Below, piece after piece: positions 1 through 7,377 of a stretch of 37,653 nt of DNA. Both the position numbers and the translations under genes were made by a program. The notes beneath the pieces were generated by a model that ran no database searches, was not told where the DNA came from, and saw only the letters and a program-made list of their open reading frames with translations. Within the stretch, counting starts at the first letter, position 1. Each line of letters begins with the position of its first letter. Origin of the DNA: Microbacterium sp. p3-SID336 (GTDB lineage Bacteria > Actinomycetota > Actinomycetes > Actinomycetales > Microbacteriaceae); contig NZ_JALXPE010000038.1 of the NCBI RefSeq assembly GCF_025143365.1, positions 1 through 37,653 on the forward strand, given 5' to 3'.

Positions 1-9
1 CCTGGGGTG

Positions 10-387
10 TCACCGCAGGCGGATCGCCGAGTGGAAGTACAACGCGGCGAGCACCAGCAGCACCGCACCACCGGCGAGGACGAGCGGAGGGTTCGGCGAG
101 GCCTGCGCGCCGAGTGCTGCAGCAGCACTCTGGACGACGAGGAAGATGCCGAGGAGGACGCTGTTGCGGCGATAGGTCGTCAGCCGCCACCACGGGCGGG
201 GGTCATCGATCTCCCCGCGCCCCCGGAACGTCCGGGCCGACACCATCATGGCGAGCGCGAGGCCCACGACACCCCACGCATACGCCACGTCGAAGGCGAT
301 GAGTCCGAGCGGGATCACCGTCAACGTGAGCCCGATCAGCACGAGGAGCACATACCCCGCTTGCGACGACGCGTCCCTGATACGCAT
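10..387 (-). CDS. small integral membrane protein, unknown function
   Basis: This is a 125-residue protein that I do not recognise. It is strongly hydrophobic, with about four predicted membrane helices (roughly residues 12-32, 35-50, 73-93 and 100-120). A basic and polar loop around residues 52-72 separates the two pairs. The ATG at 387 is preceded by an AAGGAA-type ribosome binding site. It starts 12 bases after the end of the broken secreted-protein gene on the same strand, so the two were probably co-transcribed. The gene ends almost at the window edge, and its downstream context cannot be seen. Confidence 0.65.
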   Translation of the reverse strand: MRIRDASSQAGYVLLVLIGLTLTVIPLGLIAFDVAYAWGVVGLALAMMVSARTFRGRGEIDDPRPWWRLTTYRRNSVLLGIFLVVQSAAAALGAQASPNPPLVLAGGAVLLVLAALYFHSAIRLR

Positions 388-399
388 CAGAAGTTCCTT

Positions 400-1177
400 C
401 TACTTGACCGCGCTGAACTTCGTACTGCTGCAGTAGTTGAATCCGCAATTGTAGTACGTCACTCGAATCCGCAGGTGCTGCCAGTACGCTTTCTCAATCT
501 CCGGAGCCGGAGCTAGACCAGCGCATGTGATGCTTGCCGGGTACGGAATCGGAAAGAGCCCACAGACGCCGCCGAGGTTCTTCAGCCCCTTATACATACT
601 GACAACCTGCGCCCGACTCAAGTAGGTCACCGACGTCGTGTAAGCAGGATCAGCGACAACTGGGTACACATATTCAGCACCATGATCTACGACTTGAATG
701 AGGCTCAAAACGACTTGGCGCAGAGTCGCTCTCGATCACCGTTGCGACCTGCACCGATCCATCCTCGCGCAGGAGAACAACGCTGCTTGTCTCGTTCGTG
801 TTGTCGAAGGTCACGGTGCCAGCCTGCGTCGACAATCCTTGACCCGCAGCATCCGAGAATGGCAACGCAATTTCGACCATGTCGTCGCCAGTCCCCACGG
901 CGACGGCGCGCGAGGGGTCAGAGGACACTTCGACGGCATGCTCATTAACAGTGAGTTCAGTGGTGCGGCCCACCAGCAACGGATCATCGACGACAGCACT
1001 GACCGCTAGTGGATCGGCGGAGGCAACAGCCTCAACCGCCGCGGGGTCGGGTTGTGATGACGACGGCGCGGCTCCGACCCCGGCTCCGGCTCCGAGGAGA
1101 AGGCCCACCCCGGCGACAGCGAGCGGTCGTAATGGCCTGTTGAATCCAATCAGCCAGTTGCGCACTTCGAACCCCAT
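400..1177 (-). pseudogene. broken gene for an actinobacterial secreted protein (internal deletion plus frameshift)
   Basis: Two reading frames together look like one secreted protein. The first part starts at 1177 and has a signal peptide (hydrophobic run ending near AGAGVGAA, about residues 14-36). It continues through ESDSAPSRFE and then runs into nonsense and a stop near 674. The second part is in the next frame from about 708. It begins SLIQVVDHGAEYVYPVVADP and ends at 400 with a Cys-containing C-terminus (YYNCGFNYC). In intact relatives, as I remember them, several dozen residues lie between the RFE segment and the VADP segment, so a deletion with frameshift is likely. Local base composition is clearly more AT-rich than the surroundings. 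No function is assigned. Confidence 0.6.
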
Positions 1178-1199
1178 TCATCGTTGAATTGGTATTGTG

Positions 1200-1209
1200 T
1201 AACATGTTA
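1200..1209. promoter_or_regulatory. 10-bp palindrome upstream of the broken secreted-protein gene
   Basis: TAACATGTTA is a perfect 10-bp palindrome 23 bp upstream of the ATG at 1177, in the AT-rich region between the two divergent genes. A second short palindrome, AGCATGCT, lies at about 1217-1224. The position fits an operator, but no regulator is linked to it and the assignment is weak. Confidence 0.25.
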
Positions 1210-1269
1210 AGAGGTAGCATGCTTGAAGTGGGGCGTCAACCTAAGGCAGGGCGGGCGTAGCCTGGGTGC

Positions 1270-1704
1270 ATGACCGATGTGTGGACCGGGATCGCCGAGG
1301 AGTTCCTGCACCTCTACCCGCGCGGGGCGCGGCTGCTCGCGGTGGCGGGCGCCGACGCGGAGCGCTCCCGGGTGGCCGCCGATGGGCTCGCGGCAGCCCT
1401 GACCGCGGCCGGACCCACGGTGGTGCGCGCGCACGTCGCGGACGTGGATGAGACTGCACTGCGGGCCCTGATCGTGGCGCCGTTCCGCGCAGAGGGGGAG
1501 CCCGATCGCGTGCTGCTGGTGTCCGGTCCCGGCGCGCTCGTGTCGCCGACCGCCCGCGGCATGTGGAACTACGTGCTGTGGCAGCTCGCCGGGGAGGAGC
1601 CGCCGCACACCGCCGCGAACGCCCTCGTCGACGTGACGGATCCCGCGCATCCCACCCGCCGCTTCGCGGACTACTGCGCGGTGCCGTCGTCCTTCGAGAC
1701 CTGA
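1270..1704 (+). CDS. uridine kinase-like protein with a degenerate P-loop
   Basis: This is a 144-residue soluble protein. Residues 22-44 (LLAVAGADAERSRVAADGL and following) look like the start of an actinobacterial uridine-kinase-type P-loop protein, which would normally read AVDGADGAGKSR. Here the Gly-Lys pair is lost and the loop is one residue short, so nucleotide binding is doubtful. The C-terminal VDVTDPAHPTRRF segment also resembles the VDNTDPxxPRR end of that family. At 144 residues it is shorter than the roughly 200 usual. I see no convincing Shine-Dalgarno before the ATG at 1270, so it may be leaderless. The family call is inference from motifs. Confidence 0.6.
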   Translation: MTDVWTGIAEEFLHLYPRGARLLAVAGADAERSRVAADGLAAALTAAGPTVVRAHVADVDETALRALIVAPFRAEGEPDRVLLVSGPGALVSPTARGMWNYVLWQLAGEEPPHTAANALVDVTDPAHPTRRFADYCAVPSSFET

Positions 1705-1722
1705 GCGGCGCCGCGCACGAGT

Positions 1723-1756
1723 GAAGGCCCGGCTCCCGTGGGGGTGCCGGGCCTTC
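1723..1756. terminator. bidirectional hairpin between convergent genes
   Basis: An 11-bp perfect stem (GAAGGCCCGGC with GCCGGGCCTTC) closes a 12-base loop. It sits between the stop at 1704 on the plus strand and the stop at 1770 on the minus strand, so it can serve both convergent genes. There is no long T-tract, which is common in high-GC actinobacteria. Confidence 0.75.
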
Positions 1757-1769
1757 TGCCGCGCCGGGA

Positions 1770-2765
1770 TCAGGCCTCGCCGGGTTCCGCGTCGAGGCGG
1801 GCGCGCACGTCGGCGTCGAGCACCAGGTCGGCGGCCCCGAGCGCCTCGTCGAGCTGCGCCACGCTGGACACCCCGACCACGGGGATGACCGGCACCTCGG
1901 CGCCGAGCAGCCAGGCCAGCGCGACCTGGTTCGGGGTGGCGCCGATCTCGCGGGCGACCTCGTGCAGCAGCGTGCGCCGCGCGTGACTGGTGGGGTGGTC
2001 GACCCCGCCCCACAGCGGCTTGTCGAGCCGGGCGATCCCTCCCTGGTGCAGCGGCGAGTACACGGTGATCGCGAGGGGCGGGCGCTCGTCGGTGCCGGTG
2101 GAGGCCGCGTAGTCGAGCAGCCCGGGCGTGACGAAGTTGTTCCGGCCCAGCCGGGGAGCGGGATAGAGGTAGCTGTACTGCTGCTGCACCACGCCGTAGG
2201 GTGCGACGCCCTGACGGCGGGCCTCCTCGCGCGCCTCGACCACGCGCCAGGTCGGCACGTTCGAGATGCCGGCGATGCCGATCAGTCCCGCGCGCTGCAG
2301 CTCGCCGAACGCGCCGACCGTCTCGGCGAGCGGGACCTCGGTGTCATCGACGTGCCCGTAGAGGACGTCGATGTGCTCGATGCCGAGCTGCCGCGCGCTC
2401 TCCGGGCCCTGGCGACGGATGACCTCGGCCGACAGCCCCTCGAAGTTCGTGGGCGGCGTGTTGGAGAGCGGCAGCGCCGGGTCCTTCTGCGCGGCGCCGA
2501 GCTTGGTGGCGATGCGCAGGTCGTCGCGGTTGCCGCGCTCGGCCATCCATCGGCCGAGCAGCTGTTCGCTGTCGCGCCCTGTCCCGCCCGCCCACAGGCT
2601 GTAGTTGTTCGCGGTGTCGATGAACGTGCCGCCGGCCTCGACGAACCGGTCGAGGATCGCGCGGGAGGTGGCCTCGTCGGTGCGCGTGCCGAAGTTCATG
2701 GCGCCGAGGCAGAGGGTGGAGACCTGGAACGAGGTGCGGCCGTCGGAGAGTGTGCGGTACTGCAT
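1770..2765 (-). CDS. aldo/keto reductase
   Basis: This 331-residue protein belongs to the NADPH-dependent aldo/keto reductase superfamily, which reduces aldehydes or ketones in the cytoplasm using a TIM-barrel fold. The catalytic tetrad is visible: Asp50 (TFIDTANNY), Tyr55, Lys88 (RIATKLG) and His138 (VLYGHVDD). The N-terminal LCLGAMNFG motif is typical. Length is normal for the family. The substrate cannot be read from the sequence. It is transcribed divergently from a MocR-type regulator 68 bp away, which is the likely local regulator. The ATG at 2765 has a GGAAA-type ribosome site. Confidence 0.93.
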   Translation of the reverse strand: MQYRTLSDGRTSFQVSTLCLGAMNFGTRTDEATSRAILDRFVEAGGTFIDTANNYSLWAGGTGRDSEQLLGRWMAERGNRDDLRIATKLGAAQKDPALPLSNTPPTNFEGLSAEVIRRQGPESARQLGIEHIDVLYGHVDDTEVPLAETVGAFGELQRAGLIGIAGISNVPTWRVVEAREEARRQGVAPYGVVQQQYSYLYPAPRLGRNNFVTPGLLDYAASTGTDERPPLAITVYSPLHQGGIARLDKPLWGGVDHPTSHARRTLLHEVAREIGATPNQVALAWLLGAEVPVIPVVGVSSVAQLDEALGAADLVLDADVRARLDAEPGEA

Positions 2766-2804
2766 GGGGTTTCCTTTCTCGGGGGCGGCTCCACGCTAGG
2801 GAGA

Positions 2805-2820
2805 TATCGGTTCGGCGATA
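2805..2820. promoter_or_regulatory. candidate operator in the divergent reductase / MocR promoter
   Basis: An inverted repeat TATCG-N6-CGATA lies in the 68-bp gap between the reductase start (2765) and the MocR start (2834). It is 14 bp upstream of the regulator's ATG and overlaps the only AT-rich part of the gap. MocR proteins commonly bind between themselves and a divergent target gene, so this is a plausible site. The link is inferred from position only. Confidence 0.4.
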
Positions 2821-2833
2821 CACTCCAATCACG

Positions 2834-4264
2834 ATGCAGAAGACCAGGCCAATCCTCGGATGGGAGACCCTCATCGACCTCGGCCCGTCGTCAGGTCAGG
2901 GGCCGCTGCGCGACCGCCTGGAGGCGGCGCTGCGAGGGGCCATCGAGGACGGGCGGCTGGCAGCGAGCTCCGCGCTGCCGCCCAGCCGGACGCTCGCCGA
3001 GACGCTCGGGGTGTCCCGGTGGGTCGTGACCGAGGCGTACGGTCAGCTGGTCGCCGAAGGGGTGCTCGATGCCCGCACCGGCTCGGCGACCCGCGTCGCC
3101 GAGAACTCCACGGCGGGGCTCCGGGCGGCGGCGACGGTCGGCCGGGAGGTGGAGGCGCCCGGCACCGCGCCAGAGCCCCGCACCCGGTACGACCTGCGCC
3201 CCGGCATCCCCGACCTGCGCGCGGTCCCGCGTGCGCGGTGGGCGTCCGCGCTGCGGGCGGCGCTGTCGGAGCTGCCCGACCGCGACCTCGCCACCGCACC
3301 CGCGGCCGGGCATCCGTCCGCGCGGGAGGCTGTCGCCGCCTACCTCGCCCGCTCGCGGCATGCAGCCGCCGACCCCGCTCACGTCACGATCACGCACGGC
3401 GCGACCGACGCGATGGACCTCCTCACCCGGGAGCTGCACCGCCGTGGCCATCGCGCTCTCCTCGTGGAGGATCCGAGCTGGTCGCGCCTGCGGGTGCAAG
3501 CGGAGGAGAACGGCCTGCGCACGATCCCGGTCCCTGTCGACGCGGACGGGATCGACACGAACCGCGTGGTCGAGCTCGCGGCGCAGACCGGCGCCCGCGC
3601 GGCCCTCGTCACTCCGGCGCATCAGTTCCCGCTCGGGGCCGCCCTCTCGCCCGCCCGCCGCGAGCAGCTGGTGAGCTGGGCCCGCGCGGTCGACGGACTG
3701 CTGATCGAGGACGACTACGACGCCGAGTTCCGCTACGACCGGCGCCCCGTCCCGGCGCTGCAGCGCCTCGCGCCCGACCGGGTCGCGCTCATCGGGTCCC
3801 TGTCGAAGTCGGTCTCCCCCGCGCTCGGCGTCGGCTGGATGCTCCGGCCTCCGCAGCTCGCGCTCGCCCCTGCGGCAGGGCCTCCGTCGCTCGTGGACCA
3901 GGCGGCCCTCGCGCATTTCCTCACGCGCGGCGACTTCGAGCGGCATCTGCGTGCCGGACGCACGCGGTTCCGCCGCCGGCGCCAGCGGCTGCTGGATGCG
4001 CTCGCCCGCGAGCTGCCCGGTCTGCAGCTGTCCGGCATCGCGGCGGGAATGCACCTCGTGCTGCATCTGCCCGCCGGGTGCACGGCCGCTGCGGTCGTGT
4101 CGGCAGCCGCCGATCTCGGCACCGCGCTCACACCGTTGCAGCGGTACGCGGTCGCCGCGGAGCCGTCCGAGGCGCTCGTCCTCGGCTACGGGAACCTCGA
4201 CGACGCCCTGGTGGAGGAGGCGGCGGCGCGGCTCGCCCTCGTCCTGCGCGCGGCGCGGGTCTGA
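2834..4264 (+). CDS. MocR/PdxR-family regulator (GntR HTH fused to an aminotransferase-like domain)
   Basis: This is a 476-residue transcription regulator. Residues about 18-85 form a GntR-type winged helix (PPSRTLAETLGVSR, YGQLVAEGVLDARTGSATRV). Residues about 100-470 form a fold-type I aminotransferase domain that binds PLP as an effector. The PLP lysine is Lys325 in LIGSLSKSVSPAL, and the DDYDAEFRYD cofactor motif is present. An upstream in-frame extension to 2750 exists, but it would overlap the divergent reductase. The ATG at 2834 followed by QKTRPILGW is therefore the better start. Such regulators often control vitamin B6, GABA or amine genes. Here the divergent reductase is the obvious candidate target. 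Confidence 0.9.
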   Translation: MQKTRPILGWETLIDLGPSSGQGPLRDRLEAALRGAIEDGRLAASSALPPSRTLAETLGVSRWVVTEAYGQLVAEGVLDARTGSATRVAENSTAGLRAAATVGREVEAPGTAPEPRTRYDLRPGIPDLRAVPRARWASALRAALSELPDRDLATAPAAGHPSAREAVAAYLARSRHAAADPAHVTITHGATDAMDLLTRELHRRGHRALLVEDPSWSRLRVQAEENGLRTIPVPVDADGIDTNRVVELAAQTGARAALVTPAHQFPLGAALSPARREQLVSWARAVDGLLIEDDYDAEFRYDRRPVPALQRLAPDRVALIGSLSKSVSPALGVGWMLRPPQLALAPAAGPPSLVDQAALAHFLTRGDFERHLRAGRTRFRRRRQRLLDALARELPGLQLSGIAAGMHLVLHLPAGCTAAAVVSAAADLGTALTPLQRYAVAAEPSEALVLGYGNLDDALVEEAAARLALVLRAARV

Positions 4265-4270
4265 ACCGCG

Positions 4271-4789
4271 TCAGTGGAACGGCGCCGCCACGGAGTTGCG
4301 GTGGTAGTCGAACACGATGCTCGTTCTGGTGGAGGCGACGCTGCTCTGCGCCGACAGATGCTCCAGCACGAACTCGCGCATCTCGGACGAGTCGGCCACG
4401 GCGATATGCAGCAGGAAGTCGTCGTCCCCGCCGAGGAAGAACACCTGGATCACCTGCGGGAGGGCGCGCACGCGATCGGCGAACTCGACGATGCTCTCCC
4501 GGCGGGCGCTCGGGCGCAGGCTCACGCCGATGATCGCCTGCAGCCCGGCACCCAGCATCCGCTCGTCCACGCTCGCGTGGAAGCCGGTGATGACGCCGCG
4601 GTCGATCAGGGCGCGGAGGCGGGCGTGCGCGGTCGAGGGGGCGACGCCGAGGCGCCCGGCCAGCTCGGCGTTCGTCATCCGCCCGTCCGCGGTCAGCAGC
4701 TGCACGATGCGGGCATCGGTCGGGTCCAGCGCGGGGGCCCGAAGGCTGTTCGGCGTCGAGCCGGATGCAGTGGTCTCCATACGAAGCAT
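4271..4789 (-). CDS. Lrp/AsnC-family transcription regulator (AlaR-like)
   Basis: This 172-residue protein has an N-terminal AsnC-type HTH (about residues 22-72: [38 protein letters not shown]). A C-terminal RAM ligand-binding domain follows (about 85-165), with [15 protein letters not shown] in its core. It is divergent from alanine dehydrogenase with a 108-bp gap. This is the usual layout of a dedicated alanine-responsive activator, so that role is inferred. Two starts are possible, ATG at 4789 or at 4780, and neither has a strong ribosome site. It ends 6 bases after the convergent MocR gene with no clear hairpin between them. Confidence 0.9.
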   Translation of the reverse strand: MLRMETTASGSTPNSLRAPALDPTDARIVQLLTADGRMTNAELAGRLGVAPSTAHARLRALIDRGVITGFHASVDERMLGAGLQAIIGVSLRPSARRESIVEFADRVRALPQVIQVFFLGGDDDFLLHIAVADSSEMREFVLEHLSAQSSVASTRTSIVFDYHRNSVAAPFH

Positions 4790-4797
4790 TATTCAGG

Positions 4798-4816
4798 ATT
4801 CGTACATCAGCCGAAT
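4798..4816. promoter_or_regulatory. candidate Lrp/AlaR operator upstream of ald
   Basis: The arms ATTCG and CGAAT, separated by 9 bases, form an AT-centred inverted repeat in the divergent promoter of the Lrp-type regulator and ald. Lrp/AsnC proteins bind degenerate dyads of this size. The surrounding bases (GGATTCG and CGAATTCC) extend the symmetry imperfectly. Function is inferred from position. Confidence 0.35.
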
Positions 4817-4897
4817 TCCTTTCACTGATTCTGTCGCTTCGTCGACGTTTCTGCGATTCTGGTCTGCGCCCCTCGCACCCCGAGACCAGGAGGATCG

Positions 4898-5989
4898 ATG
4901 AAGATCGGCGTCCCGACAGAGATCAAGAACAACGAGAACCGCGTCGCGCTCACTCCCGCGGGCGCCGACCGGCTCGTCCACGAAGGTCACCGCGTGCTCG
5001 TCCAGTCCGGCGCCGGGGTCGGCTCCAGCATCACGGACGACGCGTACCGCGCCGCCGGTGCCGAGATCGTCGACACCGCCGAAGAAGCCTGGGGCGAGGC
5101 CGACCTGCTCATCAAGGTCAAGGAGCCGGTGGCCGCGGAGTACGGCTTCCTGCGCTCCGACCTCACCCTCTTCACCTACCTGCACCTCGCCGCCGACCGC
5201 CCGCTGACCGAGGCTCTGGTGTCCGCCGGCACCACCGCGGTCGCCTACGAGACGGTGCAGCTGCCCGACCGCACCCTCCCCCTGCTCGTGCCCATGAGCG
5301 AGATCGCCGGACGCCTCTCGGTCACGATGGGCTCGTACTCGCTGCTGCGTTCGCAGGGCGGCAGGGGCACGCTGCTCGGCGGCATCGCCGGCACCCCCCG
5401 CGCGAAGACCGTCGTGATCGGCGGCGGCGTCGCCGGCGAGCATGCCGCGGCGAACGCCCTCGGACTGGGGTCGAAGGTCACCGTCGTCGACATCTCGCTC
5501 CCGCGCCTGCGCGAACTCGAGCACCGCTACGGCGGCGCGCTGGAGACCCGCGCGTCCAGCCGCTACGACATCGCGGAGGAGCTCGCCACGGCCGACCTCG
5601 TGATCGGCTCCGTCCTGATCCCCGGCGCCGCGGCGCCCAAGCTCGTGACCGACGACATGGTCGCGGGCATGAAGAAGGGCTCGGTGCTCGTCGACATCGC
5701 GATCGACCAGGGCGGCTGCTTCGAGGGGTCGCGGCCGACCACGCACGACGACCCCACGTTCGCGGTGCACGACTCCATCTACTACTGCGTCGCCAACATG
5801 CCGGGCGCCGTGCCGGAGACCGCGACCAGGGCGCTCACGAACGCCACGCTGCCGTACGTGTCGGCGATCGCGGGCAAGGGCTGGGAGCGGGCGGCCACCG
5901 AGGACCCCGCGCTCGCGAAGGGTCTGAACGTGCAGGGCGGGCGGATCACGCTCGACGCCGTCGCCCGCGCGCACGGTCTCGCCGAGTGA
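4898..5989 (+). CDS. ald: alanine dehydrogenase
   Basis: This enzyme catalyses the NAD-dependent interconversion of L-alanine and pyruvate plus ammonia. At 363 residues it is close to the usual length of about 370. The known active-site residues fall at the same numbers as in characterised enzymes: Arg15 (NENRVALTP), Lys75 (IKVKEP), His96 (TYLHLA) and Asp270 (DIAIDQGG). The NAD-binding glycine motif GGGVAG is at 175-180. A perfect AGGAGG ribosome site lies at 4888-4893. The divergent Lrp-type regulator suggests induction by alanine. The gene links amino-acid nitrogen to pyruvate. Confidence 0.97.
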   Translation: MKIGVPTEIKNNENRVALTPAGADRLVHEGHRVLVQSGAGVGSSITDDAYRAAGAEIVDTAEEAWGEADLLIKVKEPVAAEYGFLRSDLTLFTYLHLAADRPLTEALVSAGTTAVAYETVQLPDRTLPLLVPMSEIAGRLSVTMGSYSLLRSQGGRGTLLGGIAGTPRAKTVVIGGGVAGEHAAANALGLGSKVTVVDISLPRLRELEHRYGGALETRASSRYDIAEELATADLVIGSVLIPGAAAPKLVTDDMVAGMKKGSVLVDIAIDQGGCFEGSRPTTHDDPTFAVHDSIYYCVANMPGAVPETATRALTNATLPYVSAIAGKGWERAATEDPALAKGLNVQGGRITLDAVARAHGLAE

Positions 5990-6057
5990 CCTTCCCGACC
6001 CGAAAGAACCGGGGATCTTGGCTGGTGCCGACATGTCGGCGCCCGCAGTGACCCGAG

Positions 6058-6071
6058 TACGCTCGTAACCG
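6058..6071 (+). promoter_or_regulatory. candidate -10 element giving a leaderless aminotransferase mRNA
   Basis: TACGCT at 6058-6063 matches the actinobacterial -10 pattern. It lies 7 bases before the GTG start at 6071, so transcription would begin at or next to the start codon. There is no Shine-Dalgarno sequence before this GTG. No good -35 is visible, which is common for such promoters. Confidence 0.45.
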
Positions 6072-7270
6072 TGACCGAACGCGCTCCTCTCTCCCGCAAG
6101 CTGTCCGCCATCGCCGAGTCCGCGACCCTCAAGGTCGATGCCAAGGCGAAGGCCCTCAAGGCCGAGGGCAAGCCCGTCATCTCCTACGCCGCGGGCGAGC
6201 CCGACTTCGCGACGCCGCAGTTCATCGTGGATGCCGCGGCCGAGGCGCTCGCGGATCCGGCGAGCTACCGCTACACGCCCGCACCCGGACTCCCGGCGCT
6301 GCGCGAGGCCATCGCCGCCAAGACGCTCCGCGACTCCGGACTGGAGGTGTCCCCCGCGCAGATCATCGTGACGAACGGCGGCAAGCAGTCCGTCTACCAG
6401 GCGTTCCAGACGGTGGTGAACCCGGGCGACGAGGTGCTCCTGCCCGCGCCCTACTGGACCACCTACCCCGAGGCCATCCGCCTCGCCGACGGCACGCCCG
6501 TCGAGGTGTTCGCCGGCGCCGACCAGGACTACAAGGTGACCGTCGAGCAGCTGGAGGCCGCGCGCACCGACCGCACCACCGTGCTCGTGTTCGTCTCGCC
6601 CTCCAACCCCACCGGTTCGGTGTACACCGCCGAGGAGACGAAGGCCATCGGCGAGTGGGCGCTCGAACACGGCATCTGGATCATCAGCGACGAGATCTAC
6701 CAGAACCTCACCTACGAGGGCGTGAAGTCCACCTCCATCGTCGAGGCCGTGCCCGAGGTCGCGAACCAGACCATCCTCGTGAACGGCGTCGCGAAGACCT
6801 ACGCCATGACCGGCTGGCGTGTGGGCTGGATGGTGGGCCCCGCCGACGCCATCAAGATCGCCGGCAACCTGCAGTCCCACCTCACGAGCAACGTGAACAA
6901 CGTCGCGCAGAAGGCGGCCATCGCGGCGCTGAACGGTCCGCAGACCGAGGCCGAGCAGATGCGCGAGGCCTTCGACCGCCGGCGTCGCCTGATCGTATCG
7001 GAGCTGTCGAAGATCGACGGCCTCGTGGTGCCGAACCCGCTCGGCGCGTTCTACGTCTACCCCGATGTGCAGGGCCTCCTCGGCCGCACGTGGGGCGGCG
7101 TCACGCCGACCACCTCGCTGGAGCTCGCCGACCTCATCCTCGACCAGGCCGAGGTCGCCGTCGTCCCGGGCGAGGCGTTCGGCCCCTCCGGGTACCTGCG
7201 GCTCTCCTATGCCCTGGGCGACGAGCAGCTGCTCGAGGGCGTGCAGCGCCTCCAGCGTCTGTTCGCCTGA
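6071..7270 (+). CDS. class I aminotransferase, aspartate aminotransferase-like
   Basis: This 399-residue PLP enzyme of fold type I belongs to the aspartate aminotransferase group (AAT class I). It would transfer the amino group of aspartate or a related amino acid to 2-oxoglutarate in the cytoplasm. The N-terminal [10 protein letters not shown] motif, [13 protein letters not shown], the cofactor aspartate in WIISDEIYQ, and the Schiff-base lysine Lys242 ([13 protein letters not shown]) are all visible. The substrate-binding arginine region YLRLSYAL is near the C-terminus. The start is GTG at 6071 with no ribosome site, and the mRNA is probably leaderless. Exact substrate preference (aspartate, aromatic, or LL-DAP type) cannot be settled by eye. 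Confidence 0.92.
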   Translation: MTERAPLSRKLSAIAESATLKVDAKAKALKAEGKPVISYAAGEPDFATPQFIVDAAAEALADPASYRYTPAPGLPALREAIAAKTLRDSGLEVSPAQIIVTNGGKQSVYQAFQTVVNPGDEVLLPAPYWTTYPEAIRLADGTPVEVFAGADQDYKVTVEQLEAARTDRTTVLVFVSPSNPTGSVYTAEETKAIGEWALEHGIWIISDEIYQNLTYEGVKSTSIVEAVPEVANQTILVNGVAKTYAMTGWRVGWMVGPADAIKIAGNLQSHLTSNVNNVAQKAAIAALNGPQTEAEQMREAFDRRRRLIVSELSKIDGLVVPNPLGAFYVYPDVQGLLGRTWGGVTPTTSLELADLILDQAEVAVVPGEAFGPSGYLRLSYALGDEQLLEGVQRLQRLFA

Positions 7271-7289
7271 CGCCGAGACACCGTTTTTC

Positions 7290-7335
7290 CGCCGAGACCC
7301 CCTCGTACGGGCGCAGGAACGAGGGGGTCTCGGCG
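7290..7335. terminator. long GC hairpin between the aminotransferase gene and murB
   Basis: A 16-bp perfect stem (CGCCGAGACCCCCTCG paired with its complement at 7320-7335) encloses a 14-base loop. It sits between the convergent ends of the aminotransferase gene (7270) and murB (7378). A partial direct copy of the left arm, CGCCGAGAC, lies at 7271-7279, just before a TTTTT run. It can work as a terminator on both strands. The extra half-copy also suggests a dispersed palindromic repeat. Confidence 0.75.
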
Positions 7336-7377
7336 TGAAACCGGCGGCTCAGGGCCGGGCGGGAAGCGCCACCGCGC

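Noticed and set aside
4793..6880. A minus-strand frame of about 695 codons opposite ald and the aminotransferase gene
   Set aside because: Antisense to two genes with intact active sites. No domain or motif can be seen in it.
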